Positions 17,837-25,391 of a DNA stretch of 64,000 bases are shown here, in pieces. Under the pieces are notes generated by a model. That model had not been told where the DNA came from, did not search any database, and saw only the letters and a program-made list of their open reading frames with translations. Both the position numbers and the translations under genes were made by a program. Each line of letters starts with the position of its first letter. The first letter of the stretch is position 1. The stretch is from Candidatus Sulfidibacterium hydrothermale (lineage in GTDB: Bacteria > Bacteroidota > Bacteroidia > Bacteroidales > F082): positions 682,001 to 746,000 of the forward strand of contig NZ_CP083760.1 in NCBI RefSeq assembly GCF_020149915.1, given 5' to 3'.

Positions 17837-18625
17837 TTAAATCCGGCTTTTGTTCTCCGCTAATGCCGCTTCGTATAAGTTCGTCAGGGTGACGAAATCA
17901 GAAACGTCCAATTGCTCAGCCCGTTGATCAAACAGCGGATGGGTTACCGGAGAACCTCCGAAAAGCGCTTTCAAAGCGTTACGCAGGGTTTTTCGCCGTT
18001 GTCCAAAAGCGGCTTTTACCACTTTAAAGAACAGGGTTTCGTTACAGTTTAGTTTTTCGGTTTTGTTCCGTTGCAACCGGATAACGGCCGATTTTACTTT
18101 GGGAGGCGGAAAAAATACCGTTTCATTTACTGTAAAACAGTATTCGATGTCGTACCAGCTCTGGAGCAGTACGCTTAAAATGCCATACGTTTTATTACCG
18201 GGTTTAGCGGCAATTCGTTCCGCCACTTCTTTTTGAATCATGCCGACAACTTCAGGAATCCGGTTGCGGTTTTCCAGGATCTTAAAAAAAATCTGACTGG
18301 AAATGTTGTAAGGAAAATTGCCAATCAGTGAAAAATTTTCCGGAAACAAAGCCGGTAAATCGCTTTTTAAGAAATCGGTTTCCAATATTTGTAAACGTTC
18401 GTCCGAAAAGTGTTGGTGAAGATAGGTAACCGATTCAGTATCGATCTCAATAAGCGTTAATTGCCTGATATTTTCTTTTTCCAGTAGCGATTGTGTTAAG
18501 ATGCCGGTTCCGGGACCAATTTCGCAAACAACGGGAAACCGGTCTGACAGACAGGCCGTAATTTTCCGGGCAATATTTTTGTCTTTCAGAAAATGTTGTC
18601 CTAAATGTTTTTTCGGCCTGACCAT
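17837..18625 (-). CDS. rsmA: 16S rRNA m6(2)A1518/A1519 dimethyltransferase
   Basis: 262 residues, standard KsgA length. It dimethylates two adjacent adenosines of the 16S helix 45 loop during 30S maturation, using SAM. Motifs: KKHLGQHFLKDKNIARKI at the start, SAM-binding EIGPGTGILTQSLLE, catalytic LIGNFPYNISSQIFF, and FFPPPKVKSAVIRL in the later part. The small C-terminal helical domain is present (FGQRRKTLRNALK). It starts 15 bases after the serS stop, so the two are likely cotranscribed. Confidence 0.97.
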   Translation of the reverse strand: MVRPKKHLGQHFLKDKNIARKITACLSDRFPVVCEIGPGTGILTQSLLEKENIRQLTLIEIDTESVTYLHQHFSDERLQILETDFLKSDLPALFPENFSLIGNFPYNISSQIFFKILENRNRIPEVVGMIQKEVAERIAAKPGNKTYGILSVLLQSWYDIEYCFTVNETVFFPPPKVKSAVIRLQRNKTEKLNCNETLFFKVVKAAFGQRRKTLRNALKALFGGSPVTHPLFDQRAEQLDVSDFVTLTNLYEAALAENKSRI

Positions 18626-18640
18626 AGAAATCTTTAATCG

Positions 18641-19912
18641 TTAATCAATCATTTCAAATCCGGTATAGCTTTGTAAAGCTTTGGGTATTTTGATCCCCTC
18701 GGGGGTTTGGTTGTTTTCGAGCAGGGCTGCCACAATACGCGGAAGAGCCAGGGCGCTGCCATTAAGCGTATGGGCCAGACGGGTTTTTCCGTCTTTTCCT
18801 TTAAACCGCAGTTTCATCCGGTTGGCCTGATAGCTTTCAAAGTTGGAAACCGAACTCACCTCCAGCCATCGTTTTTGTGCTCCGGAAAACACTTCAAAAT
18901 CAAAAGTAAGTGCCGATGTAAAACTTAAATCACCGCCACAAAGCCGTAAAATCCGGAAGGGCAGCTCCAGTTTGCGCAACAATCCGGCCACATGTGCTTT
19001 CATCTCTTCCAGCGTGTCATATGATTTGTCCGGATGCTGAATCTGGACAATTTCCACTTTGTCAAACTGATGCAGGCGGTTTAATCCGCGTACATCCTTT
19101 CCGTACGAGCCAGCTTCGCGCCGGAAACAGTTGGAATAAGCCACATTTTTTACCGGAAGATCGGCTTCTTTCAGGATGACATTACGGTAAATATTGGTAA
19201 TGGGCACTTCGGCTGTAGGAATCAGGTAAAGCTTGTCCAGTCCCACGTAATACATTTGACCTTCCTTGTCGGGAAGTTGCCCGGTACCAAATCCGGAAGC
19301 TTCGTTAATCAGCAACGGCGGTTGGTATTCCAAATATCCGGCAGCAATGGCTTCATCCAGGAAAAAGTTGATGAGCGCCCGTTGCAGCCGGGCTCCTTTC
19401 CCGCGGTAAAACGGAAATCCGGCGCCGGTAACTTTGCTGCCGAGATCAAAATCAATAATCTTATACTTGTCGGCCAATTCCCAGTGCGGAAGCGCATTTT
19501 CGGGTAAAGCCGGTATTTCGCCTTCCGAAAAAACCACTTCATTATCTGCATCGCTGTTGCCTTTCGGCACAGAAACATGCGGCAGGTTGGGAAGCTCCAC
19601 CATTTTACTGTTCAAATTTTTCGCAAGGGTGTCTAACTCTGCTGACAGGGTTTTGGCCTGTTCTTTCAGCTTCAGTGATTCCTGCCGGGTGGCTTCGGCT
19701 TTTTCTTTTTCACCGTTTTTAAAATAACGTCCGATTTCTTTGGCCAGTTGTTTTGACCGGGCCAACGTATCATCTAACTGCTTTTGCTTGGAACGTCGTT
19801 GTTGATCGAGTTCCGCAATTTCTTCCACAATTTTTTTGGCGTCAAAATTTTTTACAGCCAGGCGGGCAATCACCTCTTCCTTATTTTCCCTGATTCTTTG
19901 AAGTTCAAGCAT
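18641..19912 (-). CDS. serS: Seryl-tRNA synthetase
   Basis: 423 residues, class II synthetase. The N-terminal coiled-coil arm that touches tRNA-Ser is visible from about residue 30 to 100 (heptad-like KQKQLDDTLARSKQLAKEI). The catalytic core has the TAEVPITNIYR block, motif 2 NCFRREAGSYGKDVRGLNR and motif 3 LNGSALALPRIVAALLENNQ. The C-terminus ends LQSYTGFEMID. A -7 box sits 17 bases before the start, and rsmA follows. Confidence 0.98.
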   Translation of the reverse strand: MLELQRIRENKEEVIARLAVKNFDAKKIVEEIAELDQQRRSKQKQLDDTLARSKQLAKEIGRYFKNGEKEKAEATRQESLKLKEQAKTLSAELDTLAKNLNSKMVELPNLPHVSVPKGNSDADNEVVFSEGEIPALPENALPHWELADKYKIIDFDLGSKVTGAGFPFYRGKGARLQRALINFFLDEAIAAGYLEYQPPLLINEASGFGTGQLPDKEGQMYYVGLDKLYLIPTAEVPITNIYRNVILKEADLPVKNVAYSNCFRREAGSYGKDVRGLNRLHQFDKVEIVQIQHPDKSYDTLEEMKAHVAGLLRKLELPFRILRLCGGDLSFTSALTFDFEVFSGAQKRWLEVSSVSNFESYQANRMKLRFKGKDGKTRLAHTLNGSALALPRIVAALLENNQTPEGIKIPKALQSYTGFEMID

Positions 19913-19928
19913 AAGAATGAATTTTTTG

Positions 19929-19936
19929 CAAAGATA
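19929..19936 (-). promoter_or_regulatory. -7 box of serS (TATCTTTG)
   Basis: Exact TAnnTTTG match on the minus strand, 17 bases before the serS start. Confidence 0.6.
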
Positions 19937-20035
19937 AACAGGTTTTGTCCAAAAAAGAGAAAGGCAGAAATTTTTTGGGAGAGGATTTGTTCGGACAAGG
20001 TTTACCGGAAATTTTTTTAAAACAAGGATGTCAGA

Positions 20036-20707
20036 TTATGGAATAACAGCCGGTTTTATTTTGCCAAACAGCCGGTAGTGCAACATGAACTGCACCGTAT
20101 AAAAATAACGGCGATTGGTTTTCACCACCTCCTGCGGATCGGTACCGCTGAGATACTTTTCCGTCATAAAGGCGGATAGGTCTTCGTACAAATCAATGCC
20201 TAAGCTAAACCTTTTACCTAGGGCATAAGCATAACCTGCGCTGATACCAGTATAAAAAGGGGTGTAATGATAAGTGTAAGTATAATCGGGGTCAAATTGG
20301 TAATCGTGTTGCAAAAGATTGATGTTGGCAATAAGCCCCAGTGAGAAAATAGAACGCAATTTTTTACCCGTTGTCCATTGAAACTTTAAGGGTATTTGAA
20401 TGGCTTTTAAATCAGTGTGTTCTTTATGAAAATCAGAAGAATAAACAGGGTCTTCGTAATAAGTATAGTCATACGATACCCCTGTTCCAATTGCTATGTG
20501 TGTATTAAAATGATACGTAAAACCAGCCCCCAAAACCGTTGAGAGATTCACAGAAGCGTATGTTTGGTTTGAAACTTCATTACGGATTTCCATTTTTTGC
20601 CACAGTTTGGCTATACCGGTTCCGGCAGAAAGTTGTACCGTCCACTGGGCAATGCCCCACAATGGCCATGTGGTCAGGATTAATAAAATAAGTGTGTGTT
20701 TTTTCAT
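20036..20707 (-). CDS. Outer-membrane beta-barrel protein (PorT-like, DUF-type)
   Basis: 223 residues from the ATG at 20707, which opens a signal peptide (MKKHTLILLILTTWPLWGIAQ). An earlier in-frame start at 20770 is ruled out because a -7 box at 20733-20740 lies inside that extension. The mature part alternates polar and hydrophobic residues with aromatic strand ends (TYHFNTHIAIGTGVSYDYTYY; IPLKFQWTTGKKL; YTGISAGYAYALGKRF), as in eight-stranded barrels. The function is unknown; such proteins are common in Bacteroidota outer membranes. It stands alone. Confidence 0.78.
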   Translation of the reverse strand: MKKHTLILLILTTWPLWGIAQWTVQLSAGTGIAKLWQKMEIRNEVSNQTYASVNLSTVLGAGFTYHFNTHIAIGTGVSYDYTYYEDPVYSSDFHKEHTDLKAIQIPLKFQWTTGKKLRSIFSLGLIANINLLQHDYQFDPDYTYTYHYTPFYTGISAGYAYALGKRFSLGIDLYEDLSAFMTEKYLSGTDPQEVVKTNRRYFYTVQFMLHYRLFGKIKPAVIP

Positions 20708-20732
20708 TTTGAAGTAAAATGGGTTTTCCTCC

Positions 20733-20740
20733 CAAAGATA
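20733..20740 (-). promoter_or_regulatory. -7 box of the barrel gene (TATCTTTG)
   Basis: TAnnTTTG on the minus strand, 26 bases before the ATG at 20707. It fixes the start choice. Confidence 0.55.
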
Positions 20741-20864
20741 AGAAAAAGACGGAAAAACTTTTGTGGACAAAAGCCATTTGGGTTGGAGACTGGTCCGGAT
20801 AACTACCCCTTCGCAGATTCGGTCATAATTCGTTACTTTTACTCCGGAAATAAAATGAGAAAGG

Positions 20865-21311
20865 ATGCAGTTGAATCTTCCGGCATATCCTGTAAAAGTA
20901 AGGGGAGGCCGTACCGGCGAAAAAGAAATTTGGGATGCTTTCCGCAGGAAATATGTCCGGCTTACACCCGAAGAGTGGGTACGCCAGCATTTTTTACATT
21001 TTTTATGTCAATCCAAACACTATCCGGTTTCGTTGGTGGCGGTAGAAAAGAGTTTAACCATACAGGGAAGACAACGGCGTTTTGATGCGGTGGTTTTTAA
21101 AGGGGGAACCCCTGCTGTTTTGATGGAGTTCAAAGCACCGGAAGTCAAACTTACACAAGCTGTTTTTGATCAGGTAGCCTTGTATAACTTTGCCTTGCAT
21201 GCCGATTATCTGATTATCAGCAATGGTCTTTCACATTACTGTTGTAAAATGGATTATCCCAATAATCGTTGGTACTTTTTAAAAGACATCCCCGATTTTG
21301 ATCACCTGTAA
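20865..21311 (+). CDS. HsdR_N-like nuclease-fold protein, solo domain
   Basis: 148 residues resembling only the N-terminal nuclease domain of type I restriction HsdR proteins: IWDAFRRKYVRLTPEEWVRQ near 23-42, RRFDAVVFKGGTPAVLMEFK near 71-90, then a helix and YLIISNGLSHYCC. The D-(x)n-ExK arrangement (Asp in RFDAVV, Glu-Phe-Lys in LMEFKAP) matches a PD-(D/E)xK active site, so nuclease activity is possible. No helicase, methylase or specificity subunit is nearby, so this is not a restriction system. Such stand-alone proteins recur in Bacteroidota and their role is unknown. Confidence 0.82.
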   Translation: MQLNLPAYPVKVRGGRTGEKEIWDAFRRKYVRLTPEEWVRQHFLHFLCQSKHYPVSLVAVEKSLTIQGRQRRFDAVVFKGGTPAVLMEFKAPEVKLTQAVFDQVALYNFALHADYLIISNGLSHYCCKMDYPNNRWYFLKDIPDFDHL

Positions 21312-21392
21312 ATATTTAGTGATTCATATTGCGTCTGAATAAAAAAATGATTTCCTTTGCACTAATTTTCCGGTTGGAATCTTAAAAAGTTA

Positions 21393-21400
21393 TAAATTTG
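21393..21400 (+). promoter_or_regulatory. -7 box (TAAATTTG) before the leader of the 21511 gene
   Basis: Exact TAnnTTTG match. It predicts a leader of about 100 bases with two mini-ORFs. Confidence 0.55.
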
Positions 21401-21466
21401 TGCGTTATTTTTTTGAAGGAGTTTAAAATCAAGGGTTTTAAATTATAAAAACGAAAAAATTTAATC

Positions 21467-21514
21467 ATGGTAATTTCCATGTGACCAATGAAATATAAAA
21501 TAATAAACACATGA
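21467..21514 (+). promoter_or_regulatory. Leader with two tandem mini-ORFs
   Basis: ATG at 21467 opens a 5-codon frame ending TGA at 21482-21484. ATG at 21488 opens an 8-codon frame (MKYKIINT) whose TGA (21512-21514) overlaps the next gene's ATG at 21511. CATGG and CCATG flank the first. The arrangement could couple or gate translation, or could be chance. Confidence 0.35.
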
Positions 21515-22110
21515 AAAGAACAATCATCCAAATTATTTTAATAGCCATTGCCGTTGTTCTCGGCTACTTAACTTATCAAAGTATTATGGAACCGGTACGG
21601 TTCAATAAGGAAAAAAAACACCGTGAGGCGTTGGTTATTCAGTATCTGAAAGATATTCGTTCCGCAGAGTTTATTTACAAACAGCTTCATAATCGGTATA
21701 CCGGCTCGTTTGATACGCTGATTCATTTTATGGACAGTGCCAAGATTCCTGTGGTTAGAATGATTCCTGATCCGCATGATACCACGTATACCCTTACCAT
21801 TAACGATACGATCGGATATGTAAGAGTAGCTGACTCCTTGTTTAAAGGACAACCCAATGTGGATTATCGTCATATTGATATTATTCCGTTTTCGGGAGGT
21901 CAAAAATTCCAGTTGCGCGCCGGCGTAATTAAAAAAGGTGGAATTAAAGTGAATGTATTTGAAGCCAAAGCGCCGTACACCACTTATTTGAAGGGAATGA
22001 ATAAACAATTGATCATCAATCTGACAGCCAGTCGAAAAGAGTTGAAAAAATATCCCGGGCTGAAAGTCGGTTCCATGACCGAGCCAACGACCGACGGCAA
22101 CTGGGAATAA
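21511..22110 (+). CDS. Membrane-anchored hypothetical protein
   Basis: 199 residues. I do not recognise a named family. There is one N-terminal hydrophobic helix (IIQIILIAIAVVLGYLTYQS, residues 5-24) and the rest is probably periplasmic. The soluble part has a helix-rich start (REALVIQYLKDIRSAEFIY) and then beta-like stretches (TYTLTINDTIGYVRVADSLF; KFQLRAGVIKKGGIKVNVF). The helix that begins after the anchor, with a Tyr-rich RSAEFIYKQLHNRYTGSFDT, resembles the pilin-like pattern of type II secretion pseudopilins, but no prepilin cleavage site is seen. The following gene starts 11 bases downstream. Confidence 0.75.
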   Translation: MKRTIIQIILIAIAVVLGYLTYQSIMEPVRFNKEKKHREALVIQYLKDIRSAEFIYKQLHNRYTGSFDTLIHFMDSAKIPVVRMIPDPHDTTYTLTINDTIGYVRVADSLFKGQPNVDYRHIDIIPFSGGQKFQLRAGVIKKGGIKVNVFEAKAPYTTYLKGMNKQLIINLTASRKELKKYPGLKVGSMTEPTTDGNWE

Positions 22111-22121
22111 TCCCGGTGGTT

Positions 22122-22994
22122 ATGGCATTGCGTATTCAACCCCATATCAGTTATATCGACAAATCTTTTAAAGCGTCACATACGCGTTCGTATATCATGG
22201 CCATGCAAATTAATTTGCATGGCCTTGCTTTTACTATTTATCACCCCGACCGGAACAAATTTGTTGTTTTACAGCAATATCGCTTTGATGAAAAGAAAAA
22301 ACCAACCGATTATCCTTTGGTGTTCGATCTGATTCTCAATGATAATCCCTGGTTTGCTTATCCGTATATGGATTTTTATTGCTTGTTTCAGAATAATTTT
22401 AACACCCTGATTCCGCTGCCTCTTTTTAACAAAGAACACAAAAACCTTTATCTCGGTTTTAATCATCCTTTTCAGGAAAACCATCGTATTGTTTTTGATG
22501 AATTAAAAAATACCGGCTCGGCCAATGTATATTATCTTCCCAATCCGGTGGCGGAGAAAGTGAAAGAGTTCTGGCCCAATGCCACCATTTTGCATTATTC
22601 AACTGCACTGATTGAAAGCCTGACGGTCCATTTTAAAAACCGGATGGACGATCAAATGCTTTTTATGGATGTGCATGAAGAAAATTTTGATTTGGTTTAC
22701 TTTAAGGGAAACCGGTTGTTTTATGCCAATAACTTTTTGTTCCGGACAAAAGAAGACTTTGCCTATTTTTTGCTTTCGGTCATGGAACAATTGTCGTTAA
22801 ACCCGGAAGATGTCCGGCTTTTATTGTTGGGCGATATCGATAAAAACGATGAAAAATACCCTTTGATTTACCAGTATATCCGTCATGTTGACTTTATTCC
22901 GGAAAACAAAGGATTTCATTATTCCTATTTGATGGACGATGTGAGACGTCATCGGTTTTTTACTTTGTTTAATGTATTGCAATGCGAATTATAG
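22122..22994 (+). CDS. DUF3822-family protein
   Basis: 290 residues from the ATG at 22122; a GTG at 22116 would add two. It looks like a Bacteroidota-specific ASKHA-like protein of the DUF3822 type. Visible blocks: IQPHISYIDKSF near the start, ILHYSTALIESLT around 165, MLFMDVHEENFDLVYFKGNR near 185 and VRLLLLGDIDKN near 235. No catalytic residue can be named. Its end overlaps rsmD by 13 bases, and this pairing is recurrent in the phylum, suggesting a function linked to rRNA methylation or simply a shared operon. Confidence 0.78.
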   Translation: MALRIQPHISYIDKSFKASHTRSYIMAMQINLHGLAFTIYHPDRNKFVVLQQYRFDEKKKPTDYPLVFDLILNDNPWFAYPYMDFYCLFQNNFNTLIPLPLFNKEHKNLYLGFNHPFQENHRIVFDELKNTGSANVYYLPNPVAEKVKEFWPNATILHYSTALIESLTVHFKNRMDDQMLFMDVHEENFDLVYFKGNRLFYANNFLFRTKEDFAYFLLSVMEQLSLNPEDVRLLLLGDIDKNDEKYPLIYQYIRHVDFIPENKGFHYSYLMDDVRRHRFFTLFNVLQCEL

Positions 22995-23533
22995 CCGGAA
23001 AATATCGCAGCCGCCGTATTGCTCCACCCAAAAACCTGCCGGTTCGTCCTACTACTGACCGTGCCCGTGAGAGCCTGTTTAACATTTTGAATAATTTGGT
23101 GGAGTTTGAAGAAATTAAAGCACTTGATCTTTTTTCGGGCACGGGGGCTGTTTCTTTTGAGTTGATTTCGAGAGGATGCCGACAGGTAACAGCGGTAGAT
23201 CATAATAAGCAATGCACAACCTGGATCAAAAAGGCTGCCCGTGATTTCCAAATGGATGATATCCGGGTAGTGCCGGCTGATGTTTTCCGGTTTATGAACC
23301 ATAGGGGAGAAAAATATGATCTGATTTTTGCCGACCCGCCGTACAGCCTGGAAAACCTGCCGGAAATCAGCCGGTATGTTTTTGAAAACAAGTTGCTTAA
23401 TGAAAATGGCTGGTTGGTGGTAGAGCATCCCAGGGAGATTGATTTTTCCGGTCAGCCTTATTTTCACAGCCACCGGAAATACGGAAAAGTGAATTTTAGT
23501 TTTTTCCATTTTGTGGAGCATGACACCGAATAA
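22982..23533 (+). CDS. rsmD: 16S rRNA m2G966 methyltransferase
   Basis: 183 residues, standard RsmD length. It methylates G966 of 16S rRNA with SAM in the assembled 30S. Motifs: MRIIAGKYRSRRIAPP, VRPTTDRARESLFNIL, SAM-binding LDLFSGTGAVSFELISRG and the catalytic FADPPY (about residue 120). It overlaps the previous gene by 13 bases and the next by 14, so the three are one operon. Confidence 0.95.
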   Translation: MRIIAGKYRSRRIAPPKNLPVRPTTDRARESLFNILNNLVEFEEIKALDLFSGTGAVSFELISRGCRQVTAVDHNKQCTTWIKKAARDFQMDDIRVVPADVFRFMNHRGEKYDLIFADPPYSLENLPEISRYVFENKLLNENGWLVVEHPREIDFSGQPYFHSHRKYGKVNFSFFHFVEHDTE

Positions 23534-24191
23534 AAAGCCTCGTATTTTTTTCTTTACCGGCCTGGGAGCCGATGAGCGGGCTTTTGCTTTTTTAAAGCTG
23601 AAAACCGGTTATCAGCAGATTCATGTTGCGTGGATTGAGCCCGGCAAAAAAGAATCTTTACCGGATTATTGCCGGCGGCTTGTTGAGAAATATGATATCC
23701 GGGATAATGATATCTTGGTCGGACTCTCTTTTGGCGGGCTGGTTGCTGTTGAAATCAATCGTATTGTAAAACCCTCGTTGACGATACTTATCTCCAGTGC
23801 TTCTACCCGTGGCGAATTACCGGCACTGTATCGGATTGCCGGAAAGACAGGATTGTATCATCTGATTCCGAAATCGGTGCTTGGTAAACCCGGACGGCTC
23901 AAATATTATCTTTTCAGTTTGAAAAAGCCGGAGCAAAGAAAATTGTTTGATGAGATTGTTCGCGGAAGCGATACGGATTTTGTGCAATGGGCGATTCGGC
24001 AGGTAGTTTGCTGGAATAACGATGTAAGGCCGTCCCGCCTGTTTAAATTACACGGTACGGCTGATCGTATTATGCCGCTGCACAAACCATCCACTGATTT
24101 TATTATTCCGGGAGGCAGCCATTTTTTAACCTGGGAAAATGCCGCAGAAGTTTCGGAGATTATGGACCGGCTGCTTCAAAAAGCAATTTAG
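23520..24191 (+). CDS. Alpha/beta-hydrolase-fold protein
   Basis: 223 residues from the ATG at 23520, which overlaps the rsmD stop. The nucleophile elbow VGLSFGGLVAVE places Ser near residue 77. A late His in GGSHFLTWENA fits the catalytic position, and the Asp in LHGTADRIMPLHKP completes a plausible triad. The N-terminus (RIFFFTGLGADERAFAFL) supplies the oxyanion region. The substrate is unknown; resembles small esterase/thioesterase-like hydrolases. It is the last gene of the DUF3822-rsmD operon and converges on the glycosyltransferase. Confidence 0.82.
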   Translation: MTPNKKPRIFFFTGLGADERAFAFLKLKTGYQQIHVAWIEPGKKESLPDYCRRLVEKYDIRDNDILVGLSFGGLVAVEINRIVKPSLTILISSASTRGELPALYRIAGKTGLYHLIPKSVLGKPGRLKYYLFSLKKPEQRKLFDEIVRGSDTDFVQWAIRQVVCWNNDVRPSRLFKLHGTADRIMPLHKPSTDFIIPGGSHFLTWENAAEVSEIMDRLLQKAI

Positions 24192-24198
24192 TTTTTAT

Positions 24199-25296
24199 TT
24201 AGAGTAACCGTCTTAAAAGATGGTTAATCCGTGTTTTAAGTACGGCATAATCATTCTTTAAAAGGATGGGCGTATAATTTTGTGCTTGTTGTATGGCTTT
24301 ATCCAGCTGGAAGTGGTGTTGGCTGCAGGAATAGTAAATTCCTTTCTCTTTTAAGGTACGGGCAAGGTAAATTTGTTCCGGTTGTCCCGGTGTGGGAACC
24401 AGGATGGCCCGTGTTTCAGTAGCGGCCAGATCCATCAGACTGCTGTATCCCGAACGGCAAATTACCCAATCAGAAGAACGCATCAGCTGTAGTATTTCTT
24501 TGTCGGAAGCATGTGACCGGATTTCCAGATTTTCCTGTTGTTGAAAGTTCTTTGCTCCCGGCTTTCCGGTAAGGATGCAGGCTTTGATGTTTTTGTCCTG
24601 AATTTGCCGGATAAGCAGCTGTTCAAATAGCGTACGCTGGGGTTCCGGCCCGGAAAGCAAACACAAAAGATCCCGTTTTTTCTCCGGATTTGCCCCGGTT
24701 TTTTGTCCGGGCTCTTCAAACCGGCTCAGCGGACCGATAAAATAACTTTCCGGTAAAGGCATCTTTTTAACATGCGATAAAGCACCTGACAGATTAGGGG
24801 TTCCGGCAAAGTCAGGAATCCAGAGTTCGTTGTGTTTCTTTATAAAACCATACATCAGTTTCCGGACGAGAGGTCGCCCTAATGCTAATACATGAGGCAG
24901 TAAAATATTCAGTTGATGGGTAACAAAAACAGTGGGAATTTTTTCAGACCAGAGTTCATACCGGTTATCCGAGATAACGGCATCAATTTTCTTTTCCCGG
25001 ATGGTTTTTTCTAAAAAGGCATGGGCTTTTTTTGCTTCGGAGAGCATTGTAGGAATGGAAAAAGCCATTTTCAGCGCCTGGGAGCCTTTGGCTGAGTACT
25101 CGGGCCGGAAACCGGGAAACCGAAACCATTCGGTATCCGGAAATTCCTGTCGCAAAAAAGAGAGCGGATACCCGTCGGCACCCAAAACGACCTCTGCTCC
25201 GGCAGCTTTCAGCAAACGAATAACAGGAACCATGCGTGTGGCATGACCCAATCCCCAATCTAACGGACTGACCAGTATGCGCTTTTTTGTTGCCAT
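24199..25296 (-). CDS. GT-B glycosyltransferase (MurG/GT28-like)
   Basis: 365 residues with a GT-B fold. The acceptor-side N-terminus has LDWGLGHATRMVPVIRLLK with the glycine-rich loop, and the C-terminal donor domain has DWVICRSGYSSLMDLAATE and ILVPTPGQPEQIYLARTLKE, the pattern of UDP-sugar binding. It probably adds a sugar to a lipid or polysaccharide acceptor at the inner membrane. It is not MurG itself, since it is not in a dcw cluster and only resembles it. It starts with a -7 box and stands alone, so the product is unknown. Confidence 0.84.
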   Translation of the reverse strand: MATKKRILVSPLDWGLGHATRMVPVIRLLKAAGAEVVLGADGYPLSFLRQEFPDTEWFRFPGFRPEYSAKGSQALKMAFSIPTMLSEAKKAHAFLEKTIREKKIDAVISDNRYELWSEKIPTVFVTHQLNILLPHVLALGRPLVRKLMYGFIKKHNELWIPDFAGTPNLSGALSHVKKMPLPESYFIGPLSRFEEPGQKTGANPEKKRDLLCLLSGPEPQRTLFEQLLIRQIQDKNIKACILTGKPGAKNFQQQENLEIRSHASDKEILQLMRSSDWVICRSGYSSLMDLAATETRAILVPTPGQPEQIYLARTLKEKGIYYSCSQHHFQLDKAIQQAQNYTPILLKNDYAVLKTRINHLLRRLL

Positions 25297-25304
25297 TCGG
25301 AAAA

Positions 25305-25312
25305 CAAAGGTA
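25305..25312 (-). promoter_or_regulatory. -7 box of the glycosyltransferase gene (TACCTTTG)
   Basis: Exact TAnnTTTG match on the minus strand, 9 bases before the start codon. Confidence 0.5.
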
Positions 25313-25363
25313 GGAAAAGCGGTGATACAAATTCGTTGTTTCGTTTGGGTTGATCATTCTGTG

Positions 25364-25371
25364 TATCTTTG
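25364..25371 (+). promoter_or_regulatory. -7 box of the phosphoesterase gene (TATCTTTG)
   Basis: TAnnTTTG match 21 bases before the ATG. It lies upstream of an unusually clear Shine-Dalgarno site (AAGGAG, 25381-25386). Confidence 0.55.
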
Positions 25372-25391
25372 CTTTTTTTAAAGGAGAAAGA

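Noticed and set aside
20865-21311. Remnant of a type I restriction system
   Set aside because: The frame is complete and no other hsd gene or fragment is nearby.
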